Numbered from the stretch's first letter, positions 9,290-20,559 are shown. The stretch is 41,201 nucleotides of DNA from Loigolactobacillus iwatensis (GCF_003950295.1 NZ_RHNP01000028.1:1-41201); one strand, 5' to 3'. The notes: generated by a model from the letters alone, not told the origin. Translations and numbers: made by a program.

Positions 9290-9387
9290 GCAAAAGTACC
9301 TCCTTAGTTATATTAGGGTTGCAACTTGCTGAAAACAGGCTGCGCAATTGACAAAAGCCATTGCGCTCATTGCAAGCGCTAAGGACT

Positions 9388-9396
9388 TTTATACCA
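9388..9396 (-). promoter_or_regulatory. Candidate extended -10 promoter before infA
   Basis: The minus strand reads TGGTATAAA (9388-9396), an extended -10 element. No good -35 hexamer is at the right distance. It lies between the hairpin at 9415-9440 and infA. The leader then includes a GCGCAAT/ATTGCGC inverted repeat (9342-9348 with 9360-9366). Confidence 0.45.
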
Positions 9397-9414
9397 CATC
9401 AATTCAACACATAA

Positions 9415-9440
9415 AAATGGTGAGAGCTAGCGCACTCACC
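9415..9440 (-). terminator. Weak terminator-like hairpin between adk and infA
   Basis: GGTGAGTGC and GCTCTCACC arms (nine positions, one mismatch, loop of four) are followed on the minus strand by ATTTTTATG. This could partly stop transcription coming from secY-adk before the alpha-operon genes. Confidence 0.5.
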
Positions 9441-9552
9441 CTTTCTTATTAAGCCAACGTCCGAATTAGACTTTGGCTAGTTCGAAAAGATAACCTTGCC
9501 CATTATAGCAAAAGGACTCTTATGACGCAAGTTAGCAGATCACTCGTCACAC

Positions 9553-10224
<672 letters not shown>

Positions 10225-10272
10225 TCAAGATTATAAAGAAAGTGTCAAAGTGAACACTTCAACACACTTTCT

Positions 10273-11571
10273 TTAACGAATGAAACCAACATAATGTCGT
10301 TTCATCATCAATCCTTCAATTTGGCGTGACGAATCGAGTGCAACACCAACAACAATCAACAAACTAGTTCCGCCTAAACCGATTGATTCTGGTAAATTCC
10401 AAATATTGGCGGCCAAAATTGGTAGTAAAGCTACAACACCAAGAAAGACTGAACCAACCGTGCTAAGTCGCATCAAAGTCCCAGAAATATACTTCTGGGT
10501 CTCCTTACCCGGCCAAACACTAGGAATGTAACTACCTTGCTTTTGCAAATTGTCTGCAACCTTTTCTGGATTGACCTGAACAAAAGCGTAGAAAAAAGTA
10601 AAAACAATAATCAACAAAGTATAAAGAATGGAACCAGGAACAGTTGTCATACTGAAAATTTGGGTCATAACTTGGAACCAAGTATCTTCAGAATGCGTAC
10701 CCTGGAAAGCTTGAAGAATTGTTTGTGGCGTTGCAATAAACGAACTTGCAAAAATAACTGGGATAACACCAGCCACATTGACTTTAAGTGGTAAATAACT
10801 TTGATCCCCGGCGTCGGTTACTCTTCGCGTATAGCGAATTGGAATCTTCCGATTGGCCTGCTGAACCCAAGTAACAACTATAACAACAGCTAAAATAGTA
10901 ACAAATAACAAAACCGAATAGAGCACGTATAACCAGAACTGTGCAGTATCAGGATTAGTGCCAAACCATTCTTGATAAAGTTGTTGAATCCCCGTAGGAA
11001 TTCGGGCAACAATACCAGCAAAGATGATCATAGAAACACCATTACCAATACCTTTATCAGTTATTTGTTCACCCATCCAAGTTACTAACATGGTACCACC
11101 CGTTAAGATGATCCCAATCATAACGTATGTTTGGATATTTGGGTGTTTAACTAAGCCAAGCCCACTTAACGCATTAAAACCGGCCGTAATCCCAATTGAT
11201 TGAACAAACGCTAATACAATAGTTAAGTAGCGTGTTACTTGATTTAATTTACGTCGACCAACTTCCCCTTGTTTGCTCCACTCAACAAATTTAGGCACAA
11301 TATCCATTTGTAATAACTGAATAACAATCTGTGCGGTAATGAATGGTGAAACCCCCATTGAAAAGATGGAATAGTTTGTTAAACCACCACCACCAAACAT
11401 GTTTAACATGCTAACTAATCCTGACGAAGCAATCGACGTCAGTGCCTTGGCATTAACGCCGGGAACCGTTATTTCCGTTCCAAGCCGGAAAATAAACAAA
11501 ATGCCTAAAGTAAAAATTATTCGGTTACGAATATCTTTTACTTGCCAAGCATTTTTGATGGTCGACAGCAT
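10273..11571 (-). CDS. secY: Protein translocase subunit SecY
   Basis: SecY (432 aa) forms the protein-conducting channel of the Sec translocon in the cytoplasmic membrane. Ten hydrophobic segments are recognisable, along with the conserved FGGGGLTNYSIFSMGVSPFI plug region and a C-terminal end in HYVGFIR. Its ATG overlaps the rplO stop by one base (TAATG), giving tight translational coupling. It is the housekeeping SecY by its ribosomal location and length. Confidence 0.97.
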   Translation of the reverse strand: MLSTIKNAWQVKDIRNRIIFTLGILFIFRLGTEITVPGVNAKALTSIASSGLVSMLNMFGGGGLTNYSIFSMGVSPFITAQIVIQLLQMDIVPKFVEWSKQGEVGRRKLNQVTRYLTIVLAFVQSIGITAGFNALSGLGLVKHPNIQTYVMIGIILTGGTMLVTWMGEQITDKGIGNGVSMIIFAGIVARIPTGIQQLYQEWFGTNPDTAQFWLYVLYSVLLFVTILAVVIVVTWVQQANRKIPIRYTRRVTDAGDQSYLPLKVNVAGVIPVIFASSFIATPQTILQAFQGTHSEDTWFQVMTQIFSMTTVPGSILYTLLIIVFTFFYAFVQVNPEKVADNLQKQGSYIPSVWPGKETQKYISGTLMRLSTVGSVFLGVVALLPILAANIWNLPESIGLGGTSLLIVVGVALDSSRQIEGLMMKRHYVGFIR

Positions 11572-12005
11572 TAAATCACCTCAATTTTACCGCCAGCGGC
11601 CTCGACAGCTTTTTTAGCAGCCATCGATGCTTTGCTAACTTTAACTGTTAATTTTTTAGTGACTTCGCCGTTTGCCAATAGCTTAACGCCAGCTTTTTGC
11701 TTCTTAAGTAAGCCAGATTCAATTAATAATTCTGGTGTTACTTCTGTACCGTTGTCAAAACGATTTAAGTCGTCAAGACTAACCAGTGCATATTCTTTAC
11801 GATTAATATTCGTAAAGCCGCGTTTTGGCATACGACGGAATAAAGGCATTTGGCCACCTTCAAAGCCTAAACGTACCTTACTACGAGCCTTTTGACCTTT
11901 TTGGCCACGGCCAGCAGTTTTACCGTTACCGGATGAAGTACCACGGCCAACACGATTACGTATTTGACGTGAACCTTCACTTGGTTTTAAATTATGCAAT
12001 TCCAT
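11571..12005 (-). CDS. rplO: 50S ribosomal protein L15
   Basis: L15 (144 aa) is a late-assembly protein of the 50S core. The Gly- and Arg-rich N-terminal extension ([20 protein letters not shown]) and the [17 protein letters not shown] signature are present. It lies between rpmD and secY and shares one base with secY. Confidence 0.97.
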   Translation of the reverse strand: MELHNLKPSEGSRQIRNRVGRGTSSGNGKTAGRGQKGQKARSKVRLGFEGGQMPLFRRMPKRGFTNINRKEYALVSLDDLNRFDNGTEVTPELLIESGLLKKQKAGVKLLANGEVTKKLTVKVSKASMAAKKAVEAAGGKIEVI

Positions 12006-12027
12006 TGCGTGCGCACCTCCTTATAAT

Positions 12028-12210
12028 TTATTTAGCTACTTCAACGTCCAGCAAGTAGGCAATCTTAAAGATTTGTCCACGAATTGCTGGGTTATCAGGC
12101 AATACAACTGAGCTATCAACACGGCCAAGTCCTAAAGCTTTAACAATCCGGCGATGAGCTGGCTTACGATGTGCGACAGTGCGCTTTAAAGTAATTTTTA
12201 ATTGTGCCAT
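12028..12210 (-). CDS. rpmD: 50S ribosomal protein L30
   Basis: This is the short bacterial L30 (60 aa), beginning [20 protein letters not shown]. It lies in the invariant rpsE-rpmD-rplO order, 14 bp after rpsE. Confidence 0.95.
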   Translation of the reverse strand: MAQLKITLKRTVAHRKPAHRRIVKALGLGRVDSSVVLPDNPAIRGQIFKIAYLLDVEVAK

Positions 12211-12224
12211 GAATTTCGCCCCTC

Positions 12225-12731
12225 CTAGTTTTCTAATTGATCGACTGGAATACCACGAAGTTCTGCTACTTTATCAGCACGACGTAACGTCTTTAAACCT
12301 TCAATAGTAGCGCGGACCACATTAATTGGTGTGTGAGAGCCTAAGAACTTACTTGTAACATCTTGAACACCGGCAAGTTCCATGATAGCACGGACAGCGC
12401 CACCAGCAGCAACCCCAGAACCAGCAATAGCAGGCTTGATCAAAACACGACCACCACCAAAACGACCAATGACTTCATGAGGAACAGTTGTCCCAACAAT
12501 CGGTACTTCGATCAGGTTCTTCTTTGCGTCTTCAACTGCTTTTCGAATAGCTTCAGGAACTTCTTGTGCTTTACCAGTACCAAAGCCAACATGTCCATTA
12601 CGATCACCAACAATAACGATTGCTGCGAAACGAAGGCGACGGCCCCCTTTAACAACTTTTGTTACACGGTTAATCGAAACGACATTATCTTCCAAATCCA
12701 ATTTGTTTGGATCAATAAACGTTGTAGTCAT
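12225..12731 (-). CDS. rpsE: 30S ribosomal protein S5
   Basis: S5 (168 aa) lies at the mRNA entry site and affects decoding fidelity. The N-terminal double-stranded-RNA-binding-like domain includes [19 protein letters not shown], and the C-terminal domain has [12 protein letters not shown]. Residues in the spectinomycin-contact loop look wild type (KVVKGGRR). Standard length and order. Confidence 0.97.
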   Translation of the reverse strand: MTTTFIDPNKLDLEDNVVSINRVTKVVKGGRRLRFAAIVIVGDRNGHVGFGTGKAQEVPEAIRKAVEDAKKNLIEVPIVGTTVPHEVIGRFGGGRVLIKPAIAGSGVAAGGAVRAIMELAGVQDVTSKFLGSHTPINVVRATIEGLKTLRRADKVAELRGIPVDQLEN

Positions 12732-12752
12732 AAATGGGTTTTCCTCCTTTTC

Positions 12753-13109
12753 CTAGAAATCTAGTCCGTTTTCGCGTGCAGCTTCAGCCAAAGCCTGAAC
12801 ACGGCCATGATATAAATAGCCGCCACGATCGAAGACAACATCTTTCAAGCCCTTAGCAACAGCACGCTTTGCAACTAGTGCACCAACGGCGGTAGCCTGC
12901 TCGGTTTTTGCTCCTTCGCTAACTTCTTTATCTAATGTCGAGGCACTTGCTAGCGTCACACCCGCTACGTCATCAATTAATTGCGCGTAGATGTTTTTAT
13001 TAGAACGATAAATATTCAAGCGTGGGCGCTCAGCAGTACCAGAGATCTTACCACGAACACGTAAATGACGCTTTTGACGTGTCTTATTTTTGTCTGGTTT
13101 CGAAATCAC
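12753..13109 (-). CDS. rplR: 50S ribosomal protein L18
   Basis: L18 (118 aa with this start) binds 5S rRNA and helps dock it on the 50S subunit. I chose the GTG at 13109 ([15 protein letters not shown]), which matches the family N-terminus and lies six bases after AGAGGTG. A GTG three codons upstream (13118) is itself part of that ribosome-binding site. The C-terminus [17 protein letters not shown] is canonical. Confidence 0.95.
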   Translation of the reverse strand: MISKPDKNKTRQKRHLRVRGKISGTAERPRLNIYRSNKNIYAQLIDDVAGVTLASASTLDKEVSEGAKTEQATAVGALVAKRAVAKGLKDVVFDRGGYLYHGRVQALAEAARENGLDF

Positions 13110-13153
13110 AATGTTCACCTCTTAAAATTATTGTTTCAGCTGTTTAAGCTGCA

Positions 13154-13690
13154 TTATTTACCTGTTTTACCTTCTTTACGACGAACATATTCATCGACGT
13201 AACGAATTCCTTTACCTTTATAAGGTTCAGGTGAGCGAACGCTACGGATTACAGCAGCAAATTCACCAACATCTTGCTTAGAAATACCAGAAACGTTAAT
13301 TTCAGTGTTTGAAGGTACTTCTAAACTTAAACCTTCAGGAATTGCCATTTCAACGGGGTTAGAGTAACCAACGTTTAAAACGAGTTTTTTACCTTGTAGT
13401 TGTGCACGGTACCCGACACCAACTAATTTTAACTTCTTAGTGAAGCCATCAGTTACGCCTTCAACCATGTTTGCTAAATTGGCACGCATTGTACCATGTA
13501 ATTCGCGGCCTTTTTTACTGTTATCAACACGTTCAAAACTAATCTTATTACCTTCAATGGTAATAGAAATTAAAGGATTAAATTCTCGTGTTAATTCACC
13601 TTTTGGTCCTTTTACAGTAACGGTTTCACCCTCACGAGTAACGGTTACTTTTTCAGGAACTTCAATGACTTTATAACCAATACGACTCAC
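13154..13690 (-). CDS. rplF: 50S ribosomal protein L6
   Basis: L6 (178 aa) sits near the GTPase-associated centre at the base of the L7/L12 stalk. It begins [15 protein letters not shown], with a GTG start after a GGAGGTGTAAC site, and contains the C-terminal signature [22 protein letters not shown]. Standard length and position between rpsH and rplR. Confidence 0.97.
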   Translation of the reverse strand: MSRIGYKVIEVPEKVTVTREGETVTVKGPKGELTREFNPLISITIEGNKISFERVDNSKKGRELHGTMRANLANMVEGVTDGFTKKLKLVGVGYRAQLQGKKLVLNVGYSNPVEMAIPEGLSLEVPSNTEINVSGISKQDVGEFAAVIRSVRSPEPYKGKGIRYVDEYVRRKEGKTGK

Positions 13691-13718
13691 GTGTTACACC
13701 TCCTTGTTTAAAAAATAA

Positions 13719-14117
13719 TTACCAGATATAAGCTAGTACTTCGCCGCCGACGTTCTTTGCACGTGCTTCTTTATCGGTGAGAACACCTTCAGCAGTGGAA
13801 AGAATTGCAATACCTAAGCCGTTTAAAACCTTTGGTACAGCATCAGCCTTAACGTACGCACGTAAACCTGGTTTTGAAATACGTTTCAAACCAGTGACAA
13901 CACGCTCATTGTTTTTACCATATTTTAAAAACACACGAATTAAACCTTGTTTGTCATCTTGAATGTATTCAAAATCACGAATAAAGCCTTCGCGTTTTAA
14001 AATTTCTGAAATACTACGAAGCATATTTGAAGCAGGAACTTCTAGAGATTCGTGACGCACCATGTTGGCGTTACGAATACGAGTTAGATAGTCTGCAATT
14101 GGATCAGTCATGACCAT
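13719..14117 (-). CDS. rpsH: 30S ribosomal protein S8
   Basis: S8 (132 aa) is a primary 16S rRNA binder. It begins [17 protein letters not shown] and ends [11 protein letters not shown], both canonical. In Escherichia coli S8 represses its own spc operon through an mRNA mimic near rplE; I did not identify such a mimic here. Confidence 0.97.
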   Translation of the reverse strand: MVMTDPIADYLTRIRNANMVRHESLEVPASNMLRSISEILKREGFIRDFEYIQDDKQGLIRVFLKYGKNNERVVTGLKRISKPGLRAYVKADAVPKVLNGLGIAILSTAEGVLTDKEARAKNVGGEVLAYIW

Positions 14118-14146
14118 TAAATTACCCTCCTTTGAGTTAGACTTTT

Positions 14147-14332
14147 TTACCAGCTAGCTTTCTTCAAGCCAGGAATTTGACCAGCATGTGCTAATTCACG
14201 AAGGCAGATCCGGCATAAATGGAATTTGCGATATACAGAATGCGGACGACCACAACGTTCACAACGTGTATAAGCTTGTGATGAGAATTTAGCAGGACGT
14301 TGTTGCTTTGCTACCATTGATTTTTTAGCCAA
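14147..14332 (-). CDS. rpsN: 30S ribosomal protein S14, zinc-binding type (type Z)
   Basis: This 61-residue S14 is the short form with four zinc-ligand cysteines in CERC and CRIC pairs (residues 24, 27, 40 and 43). It is the constitutive form encoded in the spc operon; bacteria of this group often carry a second, zinc-free S14 elsewhere. It lies 14 bp after rplE and 29 bp before rpsH. Confidence 0.96.
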   Translation of the reverse strand: MAKKSMVAKQQRPAKFSSQAYTRCERCGRPHSVYRKFHLCRICLRELAHAGQIPGLKKASW

Positions 14333-14346
14333 GATATTTACCTCCT

Positions 14347-14889
14347 TTATTTTGCAAATGGCATTCCGATTTGAGTTAATAATTCACGTGATTCTTCATC
14401 GCTATTTGCTGTAGTCACAATAACGATATCTAAGCCACGAACTTTATCAACCTTATCATAATCGATTTCTGGGAAAATCAATTGTTCACGGACACCTAAT
14501 GTAAAGTTACCACGACCATCAAAAGATTTTTTGCTGACGCCATGGAAATCACGAACACGTGGTAAAGAAACGTTGATGAGCTTATCTAAGAAGTCATACA
14601 TACGTTCGCCACGTAACGTTACTTTAGCACCAATTGACATACCTTCACGCAAACGGAAACCGGCGATCGATTTCTTTGCTTTTGTGATCAATGGTTGTTG
14701 GCCTGAAATCAATGCTAATTCTTCAACAGCGTGGTCCAAGTTTTTAGCATTTGAAACAGCATCACCAACACCCATGTTCAACACGATCTTGTCAACTTTA
14801 GGAGTTTGCATAACAGAAGTGTAATTGAACTTTTCCATCATAGCAGGGGTAATTTCTTTAACATATCTTTCTTTTAAGCGATTAGCCAT
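14347..14889 (-). CDS. rplE: 50S ribosomal protein L5
   Basis: L5 (180 aa with this start) binds 5S rRNA and contacts the P-site tRNA. The ATG at 14889 ([13 protein letters not shown]) follows AAAGGAGG at ten bases. An in-frame TTG at 14913 would be read through the ribosome-binding site itself and adds eight unconserved residues, so I rejected it. The C-terminal [13 protein letters not shown] is canonical. Confidence 0.95.
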   Translation of the reverse strand: MANRLKERYVKEITPAMMEKFNYTSVMQTPKVDKIVLNMGVGDAVSNAKNLDHAVEELALISGQQPLITKAKKSIAGFRLREGMSIGAKVTLRGERMYDFLDKLINVSLPRVRDFHGVSKKSFDGRGNFTLGVREQLIFPEIDYDKVDKVRGLDIVIVTTANSDEESRELLTQIGMPFAK

Positions 14890-14916
14890 TAGTTGTTTTC
14901 CTCCTTTCAACAAAAG

Positions 14917-15228
14917 TTATTTATCGATAACTTTGCCAGTTTTTTTAGAAACGCGTACTTTTTTACCGTCTTCAACTTTGTAGCCAACTTTAGTTGGTTC
15001 GTTGGTTTCAGGATCAAGTAACATAACGTTTGAAACGTGAATTGGCGCATTTTGTTCTACAATGCCGCCTTGAGGGTTATCGTTCGTTGGTTTTTGATGC
15101 TTTTTAATTGCATGTACACCTTCAACGATTACTTGGTCAGTTTTAGGGAAAGCCTTTGTAACAGAACCTTCTTTGCCCTTATCCTTACCACTAATGACAC
15201 GAACTTTGTCGCCTGTCTTTACGAACAT
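14917..15228 (-). CDS. rplX: 50S ribosomal protein L24
   Basis: L24 (103 aa) is an early assembly initiator at the tunnel exit. A KOW motif is visible near the N-terminus ([18 protein letters not shown]). Gene order rplN-rplX-rplE is standard and the spacing is short. Confidence 0.97.
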   Translation of the reverse strand: MFVKTGDKVRVISGKDKGKEGSVTKAFPKTDQVIVEGVHAIKKHQKPTNDNPQGGIVEQNAPIHVSNVMLLDPETNEPTKVGYKVEDGKKVRVSKKTGKVIDK

Positions 15229-15260
15229 GGAATAGCCTCCTTCTTTATAAAGATTGTTAA

Positions 15261-15629
15261 TTAAAGTACTTCAGGTGCTAAGGAAACAATCTTCATGAAG
15301 TTGCTGTCACGTAATTCGCGTGCAACAGGTCCAAAGATACGTGTTCCTCGTGGACTCTTATCAGCGTTAATAATAACAGCTGCATTTTCGTCAAATTTAA
15401 TGTATGAACCGTCAGTGCGGTGAGCACCTGTTTTAGTTCTAACAATGACCGCCTTTACGACGTCACCTTTTTTGACAACGCCACCTGGTGTTGCTTGTTT
15501 AACCGTTGCAACGATAATATCACCGATATTCGCTGTCTTTACGCGTGAACCGCCTAAAATTTTGATGGTTAAAATCTCACGAGCACCAGAATTATCAGCG
15601 ACTTTTAAACGACTTTCTTGTTGGATCAC
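15261..15629 (-). CDS. rplN: 50S ribosomal protein L14
   Basis: L14 (122 aa) contacts the 30S subunit and is the docking site for RsfS. It begins [19 protein letters not shown] and ends SLAPEVL. The start codon is GTG, eight bases after GGGAGG. Confidence 0.97.
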   Translation of the reverse strand: MIQQESRLKVADNSGAREILTIKILGGSRVKTANIGDIIVATVKQATPGGVVKKGDVVKAVIVRTKTGAHRTDGSYIKFDENAAVIINADKSPRGTRIFGPVARELRDSNFMKIVSLAPEVL

Positions 15630-15662
15630 GGAAAGGTCCTCCCTTCGTTAATAATTCAGATT

Positions 15663-15938
15663 TTATAAAATAACCGTTTTTTCAACGATTTCAATTAAGC
15701 GGAACCGTTTCTTAGCAGACAACGGACGAGTTTCCATAATTCGAACGATGTCACCAGTTTGCGCTTCATTCTTTTCATCATGTGCGTAATACTTTTTAGT
15801 ATAACGGATACGCTTGCCGTATGTTGCGTGTTGCTTAACTGTTTGAACAGCTACTGTAATGGTTTTATCCATTTTATCAGATACAACACGACCCTGAACG
15901 ACTTTTCTTGCGTTACGTGTTTCATTATTTTCGCTCAA
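15663..15938 (-). CDS. rpsQ: 30S ribosomal protein S17
   Basis: S17 (91 aa) is an OB-fold primary 16S rRNA binder. It contains the family core [18 protein letters not shown] and [11 protein letters not shown]. The start is a TTG nine bases after GGAGG; no ATG is available in the right place. The gene lies between rpmC and rplN. Confidence 0.95.
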   Translation of the reverse strand: MSENNETRNARKVVQGRVVSDKMDKTITVAVQTVKQHATYGKRIRYTKKYYAHDEKNEAQTGDIVRIMETRPLSAKKRFRLIEIVEKTVIL

Positions 15939-15977
15939 AATGTTTGACCTCCTATTCCAAAAGTGGGTGTATCGCGA

Positions 15978-16175
15978 CTAGTCCTGGTTTAATTCTTGTT
16001 GGCGCAATACTGTTTTGATGCGAGCAATATTTTTGCGAACTTGTTTTAAACGAGCTGTATTTTCCAACTGGCCAGTAGCTAATTGGAAACGAAGATTAAA
16101 TAATTCTTCTTTGTATTCTTTTTCGCGGTCAAGCATTTCGGCAGTGGTTAAGTCTTTAATTTCTTTAGCCTTCAT
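15978..16175 (-). CDS. rpmC: 50S ribosomal protein L29
   Basis: L29 (65 aa with this start) lies beside the tunnel exit and helps dock trigger factor and SRP. I chose the ATG at 16175 ([15 protein letters not shown]) because family members start there. A GTG four codons upstream (16187) remains possible. The start overlaps the end of rplP by 11 bp, suggesting translational coupling. Confidence 0.93.
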   Translation of the reverse strand: MKAKEIKDLTTAEMLDREKEYKEELFNLRFQLATGQLENTARLKQVRKNIARIKTVLRQQELNQD

Positions 16176-16599
16176 TTGATTCGCCACCTACTTCCTCACG
16201 TTTTACAACCTTGGTCCGAATTGGTAATTTATTCGAAGCAAGACGTAGTGCTTCACGTGCAACTTCTTCAGTAACGCCACCGACTTCAAACATGATCTTT
16301 TCACGTTTAACTGGAGATACCCAGCCAGCTGGCGTACCTTTTCCAGAACCCATCCGGACACCAATAGCTTTTTCAGTATATGATTTGTGAGGGAAGATCC
16401 GAATCCATACTCGCCCACCACGCTTCATTTGACGTGTCATTGCAACACGTGCTGCTTCGATCTGACGGTTCGTGATCCATGAAGAATCAAGGGCCTTCAA
16501 ACCATAATCGCCAAAGGCAACTGTCTTACCGCCTTTCGCTTCACCACGCATGTGGCCACGAAATTCACGACGGAATTTTACACGTTTTGGTACTAACAT
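16165..16599 (-). CDS. rplP: 50S ribosomal protein L16
   Basis: L16 (144 aa) shapes the A-site and tRNA acceptor-end environment. It begins [15 protein letters not shown] and contains [12 protein letters not shown] and GKGTPAGWV, the last including the conserved loop near the peptidyl-transferase centre. Its ribosome-binding site is read from the end of the rpsC tail region (GAAGGGAGG). Confidence 0.97.
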   Translation of the reverse strand: MLVPKRVKFRREFRGHMRGEAKGGKTVAFGDYGLKALDSSWITNRQIEAARVAMTRQMKRGGRVWIRIFPHKSYTEKAIGVRMGSGKGTPAGWVSPVKREKIMFEVGGVTEEVAREALRLASNKLPIRTKVVKREEVGGESNEG

Positions 16600-16601
16600 G
16601 T

Positions 16602-17375
16602 TTAGTTTCCTCCCTTCGCTCCATTATTACGGTTGTTATTGTTACGACCGTTATTGTTGCGGTTGCCGCCACGGTTATTGTTACGACGATTACCGCCACG
16701 GTTATTTGCTGATGGTGCATTATCTTTTAAAGAATCACCATGTGTTTGGCCTGGTAAAATATCGCCGCGATAAATCCATGTTTTAACACCAAGTTGACCA
16801 TAAGTCGTCTTAGCTTCATCCCATGAATAATCAATATCAGCACGTAATGTATGCAATGGAACAGTACCATCTGAATACATTTCCTTACGAGCAATATCGG
16901 CACCGTTTAAACGACCAGATACCATTGTCTTAATACCATGAGCGCCAGCACGCATTGTGCGTTGAATAGCTTGCTTCATAGCACGACGGAAAGCAACACG
17001 ACCTTCAAGCTGTTGTGTAATACTTTCGCCGACAAGATGAGCATCCAAATCAGGTTGTTTGATTTCAACAATATTGATGTGAACTCGTTTACCAGTTAAA
17101 TTATTTAATTGTTTACGTAAAGTTTCAACTTCAGAACCGCCTTTACCAATTACCATACCAGGTTTACCAGTATGAATTGAAATATTAACGCGGTTTGCTG
17201 CACGTTCAATCTCAACTCGGGAGACAGAGGCGTCAGCTAAACGCTTGCTGATGAAACTACGTACTTTTAAGTCTTCATTTAAAAGTGTGCCGTAATCTTT
17301 TTCGGCATACCATTTTGCATCCCAGTCACGAGAAATACCTACTCGTAAACCAAGTGGATTAATTTTTTGACCCAC
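16602..17375 (-). CDS. rpsC: 30S ribosomal protein S3 with Asn/Arg/Gly-rich C-terminal extension
   Basis: S3 is part of the mRNA entry pore and helicase. The N-terminal region ([20 protein letters not shown]), the KH domain with GKGG (about residues 77-83) and the C-terminal core ending [14 protein letters not shown] are normal. After about residue 213 the protein continues for some 43 residues rich in Asn, Arg and Gly, with RGGN-type units; 17 of the last 34 residues are Asn. S3 in most relatives is, from memory, about 217-225 residues, so 257 is long. The DNA of the tail is an imperfect tandem repeat, pointing to expansion by slippage. The start codon is GTG. The extension is probably disordered and solvent-exposed. 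Confidence 0.96.
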   Translation of the reverse strand: MGQKINPLGLRVGISRDWDAKWYAEKDYGTLLNEDLKVRSFISKRLADASVSRVEIERAANRVNISIHTGKPGMVIGKGGSEVETLRKQLNNLTGKRVHINIVEIKQPDLDAHLVGESITQQLEGRVAFRRAMKQAIQRTMRAGAHGIKTMVSGRLNGADIARKEMYSDGTVPLHTLRADIDYSWDEAKTTYGQLGVKTWIYRGDILPGQTHGDSLKDNAPSANNRGGNRRNNNRGGNRNNNGRNNNNRNNGAKGGN

Positions 17376-17388
17376 GCGTTATCCCTCC

Positions 17389-17736
17389 TTATTTTTCAGC
17401 TACAACGACGGTGACGTGACTTGTTCGTTTATTAATTGGTGAAGCAGAACCTTTGGCACGAGGACGGAAACGTTTTAACGTTGGTCCTTCATCAACAAAG
17501 GCTTGTGCTACAACCAAGTTTTCAGCATCTAAGTCGAAGTTGTTTTCAGCATTAGCAATAGCTGAATTCAATACTTTAGTAACGATTGGTGAAGCCGCTC
17601 TGGGCGTAAACTTCAAAATCGCAATTGCATCTGCAACACTTTTACCCCGGATCAAATCTACCACTAAGCGAGCTTTACGAGGCGCGATCCGAACAGTTTT
17701 AGCAATTGCACGTGCTTCAGTAACTTGTTCTGACAT
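17389..17736 (-). CDS. rplV: 50S ribosomal protein L22
   Basis: L22 (115 aa) lines the exit tunnel with its beta-hairpin loop. The core [19 protein letters not shown] and the hairpin region [18 protein letters not shown] are present without obvious deletions of the kind linked to macrolide resistance. It is 18 bp after rpsS. Confidence 0.97.
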   Translation of the reverse strand: MSEQVTEARAIAKTVRIAPRKARLVVDLIRGKSVADAIAILKFTPRAASPIVTKVLNSAIANAENNFDLDAENLVVAQAFVDEGPTLKRFRPRAKGSASPINKRTSHVTVVVAEK

Positions 17737-17754
17737 GTTTTATCCTCCTCTCGC

Positions 17755-18036
17755 TTATTTAGCAGCCGTACGGCGATCGTCGCCTGAATGACCATGGAAC
17801 GTACGTGTTGGTGCAAATTCGCCTAATTTATGGCCGACCATGTCTTCTTGAATGAAAACTGGGACATGCTTCCGTCCGTCATAAACTGCGATTGTATAAC
17901 CAATAAAACTTGGGAAAATCGTAGAACGACGTGACCAGGTTTTAATAACAGATTTTTTATCTTGGTCTGCTTGCGCAGCAATTTTTTTCAATAAATGTTC
18001 ATCGGCGAATGGTCCTTTTTTTAAGCTCCGACTCAT
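17755..18036 (-). CDS. rpsS: 30S ribosomal protein S19
   Basis: S19 (93 aa) sits in the 30S head with S13. It begins [15 protein letters not shown] and ends [12 protein letters not shown], both canonical. It lies between rplB and rplV. Confidence 0.97.
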   Translation of the reverse strand: MSRSLKKGPFADEHLLKKIAAQADQDKKSVIKTWSRRSTIFPSFIGYTIAVYDGRKHVPVFIQEDMVGHKLGEFAPTRTFHGHSGDDRRTAAK

Positions 18037-18087
18037 TATGAAACCTCCTTTTCAGCATTAATTATTTTAAAACAACTCAGTTTAAAA

Positions 18088-18927
18088 TTAATGTTTACCA
18101 CGTTTGCGTCCACGTACAATGAATTTAGATGATTGCTTGCGAACGTTACGAGTCTTCTTACCAAGGGTTTTCTTACCCCATGGTGACATTGGAGATGGAT
18201 GGCCGATAGGTGCTTTACCTTCACCACCACCATGTGGATGGTCGTTAGGGTTCATTACAGAACCACGAACAGTTGGGCGAATACCCATCCAACGTTTACG
18301 ACCAGCCTTACCGATATTGATCAACTCATGTTGTTCATTACCGACAGAACCGATTGTTGCACGGTTAACAAGGAGAATCATGCGAACTTCACCAGAACCT
18401 AAGCGAACTAAGGCATATTTGCCTTCTTTACCTAAGACCTGAGCAGAAGCGCCAGCAGAACGAACTAACTGACCACCATGACCTGGCTTTAATTCAATGT
18501 TATGAATAACTGTACCAACTGGAATGTTAGTTAGTGCTAAGGCATTACCTGGCTTGATATCAACATCAACACCAGATTGAATTCTTGTCCCAACTTCTAA
18601 TCCTTTTGGTGCTAAGATGTAAGCTTTAACCCCATCTTCGTATTGTAGTAAAGCGATATTAGCCGAACGGTTTGGATCATATTCAATTGCTTTAACAATT
18701 GCTGGAACATCATCTTTTTGACGTTTAAAATCAATCAGACGATATTGACGTTTATGACCGCCTGCACGATGGCGAACGGTAATATGGCCGTAGTTATTAC
18801 GACCAGCCGTCTTTGTGGTGTATTCCGTCAATGACTTTTCTGGTTTTGTCTTTGTAATTTCGGCAAAATCGGAGCCGGTCATATTACGACGACCATTGGT
18901 AGTTGGTTTGTATACTCTAATACCCAC
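18088..18927 (-). CDS. rplB: 50S ribosomal protein L2
   Basis: L2 (279 aa) is needed for subunit association and peptidyl transfer. It contains [15 protein letters not shown] near the start and the C-terminal [13 protein letters not shown] motif with the conserved histidine. Its start codon is GTG after an AGGAGGG site. It is downstream of rplW, in standard order. Confidence 0.97.
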   Translation of the reverse strand: MGIRVYKPTTNGRRNMTGSDFAEITKTKPEKSLTEYTTKTAGRNNYGHITVRHRAGGHKRQYRLIDFKRQKDDVPAIVKAIEYDPNRSANIALLQYEDGVKAYILAPKGLEVGTRIQSGVDVDIKPGNALALTNIPVGTVIHNIELKPGHGGQLVRSAGASAQVLGKEGKYALVRLGSGEVRMILLVNRATIGSVGNEQHELINIGKAGRKRWMGIRPTVRGSVMNPNDHPHGGGEGKAPIGHPSPMSPWGKKTLGKKTRNVRKQSSKFIVRGRKRGKH

Positions 18928-18963
18928 GTTTTTCCCTCCTAAATTTTTATTTTCGTTTAATTA

Positions 18964-19248
18964 TTAGTCTTCAAAAATCTTAATATCTTTTGAATCAGCT
19001 GTTAAAGCAACAATTGCTTTACGGCGCTTCTTAGTCATACCAACAAATTGGCCTTGACGTTTCTTTTTGCCGCGAACATTCATGATATTAACGTTTTTAA
19101 CCTTAACATCAAAAATTTTTTCAACTGCATATTTGACTTGCGTCTTGTTTGCGCGCACATCAACTTCAAAGGTATATTTTTTATCATCCATTTTGGCCAT
19201 TGAAGCTTCAGTAACCATTGGACGTAAAACAACATCGCGTGCTTCCAT
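18964..19248 (-). CDS. rplW: 50S ribosomal protein L23
   Basis: L23 (94 aa) is the main tunnel-exit docking site for trigger factor and SRP. The N-terminal [17 protein letters not shown] region and the flexible loop [22 protein letters not shown] are present. Its start overlaps the rplD stop by one base, indicating coupling. Confidence 0.97.
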   Translation of the reverse strand: MEARDVVLRPMVTEASMAKMDDKKYTFEVDVRANKTQVKYAVEKIFDVKVKNVNIMNVRGKKKRQGQFVGMTKKRRKAIVALTADSKDIKIFED

Positions 19249-19871
19249 TATGCAAGAGCCTCCTCTACTTGAGTGAGAGCAGCTTGAGTCAGGATTAATT
19301 TATCGTTAGCTACAACATCTAACACGTTAACACCATTTGCAGGGATAACCGTTACATTTGGTAAGTTACGTGCAGCTAGTGCAGCCTGATCATTGCCGTC
19401 TTCAAGAACTACTAATGCTTTTGTTTGTACATCTAAGTTTTTAAGTGCTTCAGCAAAAAGCTTTGTCTTTGGTTGTTCAAAACTCAAGGCATCAACGATA
19501 ACTACGTTTTCATCAATAACCTTTTGCGATAAAACAGACTTAATTGCTAAGCGACGAACCTTCTTAGGTAATTTATAACTATATGAACGAGGTGTTGGGC
19601 CAAAGACCGTACCACCGCCACGCCATTGTGGTGAACGAATTGAGCCTTGACGCGCACGACCAGTACCTTTTTGGCGCCATGGTTTGCGGCCACCGCCACG
19701 TACCGCGCTACGATTCTTAACAGCGTGTGTACCCTGGCGTAATGATGCACGTTGCATCAAAATGGCATCAAAAACGACATTTTCATTAGGGGCAATGCCA
19801 AAAATGTCGTCGTTTAAAGTAACGTCGCCATTCTGGCTGCCATCTTGTTTGTATAATGCTACAGTTGGCAT
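19248..19871 (-). CDS. rplD: 50S ribosomal protein L4
   Basis: L4 (207 aa) reaches into the exit tunnel through a long loop; in Escherichia coli it also represses the S10 operon by binding the leader. The tunnel loop motif [19 protein letters not shown] is present and looks wild type. The gene lies between rplC and rplW. Confidence 0.97.
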   Translation of the reverse strand: MPTVALYKQDGSQNGDVTLNDDIFGIAPNENVVFDAILMQRASLRQGTHAVKNRSAVRGGGRKPWRQKGTGRARQGSIRSPQWRGGGTVFGPTPRSYSYKLPKKVRRLAIKSVLSQKVIDENVVIVDALSFEQPKTKLFAEALKNLDVQTKALVVLEDGNDQAALAARNLPNVTVIPANGVNVLDVVANDKLILTQAALTQVEEALA

Positions 19872-19893
19872 TTAGAAATCCTCCCTTCCGCTA

Positions 19894-20529
19894 TTATTTT
19901 GCTGTGTTTTTAACAGCATTCTTGATCGTAATCAATGATTTCTTAGAACCAGGGACATTCCCTTTAACTAAGATAACATTGCGATCTGTATCAACACGTA
20001 CGATTTCTAAGTTTTGAATTGTTACTGTGTTATTACCCATGCGGCCTGGTAATTGCTTGCCGGGGAAAACACGGTTAATGATGGCACCCAATGAACCAGG
20101 ACGACGATGATAACGAGAACCATGCGCCATAGGTCCACGATGTTGGTTGTTCTTTTTAATAACACCCTGGAAACCATGACCCTTAGTTGTACCCGTTACG
20201 TCGACGATTTCGCCGGCTTCGAAAGTATCAACTTTGATTTCGTCTCCAACTTTGATATCTCCTAAAGCAACGTCGCGAAATTCGCGAATGAAGCGCTTAG
20301 GAGCAGTTTTAGCTTTTGCTACATGACCCTTAGCAGGTTTATTTGCTAACACATCACGCTTATCTTGATAACCTACTTGAATAGCTTCGTAACCATCAGA
20401 TTCAACTGTCTTAACCTGCAACACAACGTTAGGTGTTGCTTCAACAACTGTAACTGGGATTAATTCACCTGATTCAGTAAAGACTTGCGTCATACCTACT
20501 TTTTTTCCTAAGATTCCTTTTCTGGTCAT
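19894..20529 (-). CDS. rplC: 50S ribosomal protein L3
   Basis: L3 (211 aa) is an early assembly protein that reaches the peptidyl-transferase centre. It begins [17 protein letters not shown] and has the central [10 protein letters not shown] and [13 protein letters not shown] motifs, the latter in the extended loop. It is the second gene of the S10 operon. Confidence 0.97.
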   Translation of the reverse strand: MTRKGILGKKVGMTQVFTESGELIPVTVVEATPNVVLQVKTVESDGYEAIQVGYQDKRDVLANKPAKGHVAKAKTAPKRFIREFRDVALGDIKVGDEIKVDTFEAGEIVDVTGTTKGHGFQGVIKKNNQHRGPMAHGSRYHRRPGSLGAIINRVFPGKQLPGRMGNNTVTIQNLEIVRVDTDRNVILVKGNVPGSKKSLITIKNAVKNTAK

Positions 20530-20559
20530 GAGTACACCTCCAATATAAATGTATTTGAA

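Noticed and set aside
16479-16786. Apparent plus-strand proteins opposite rpsC and rplP
   Set aside because: They are antisense shadows of the rpsC tail repeats and rplP, with no ribosome-binding site or family resemblance.
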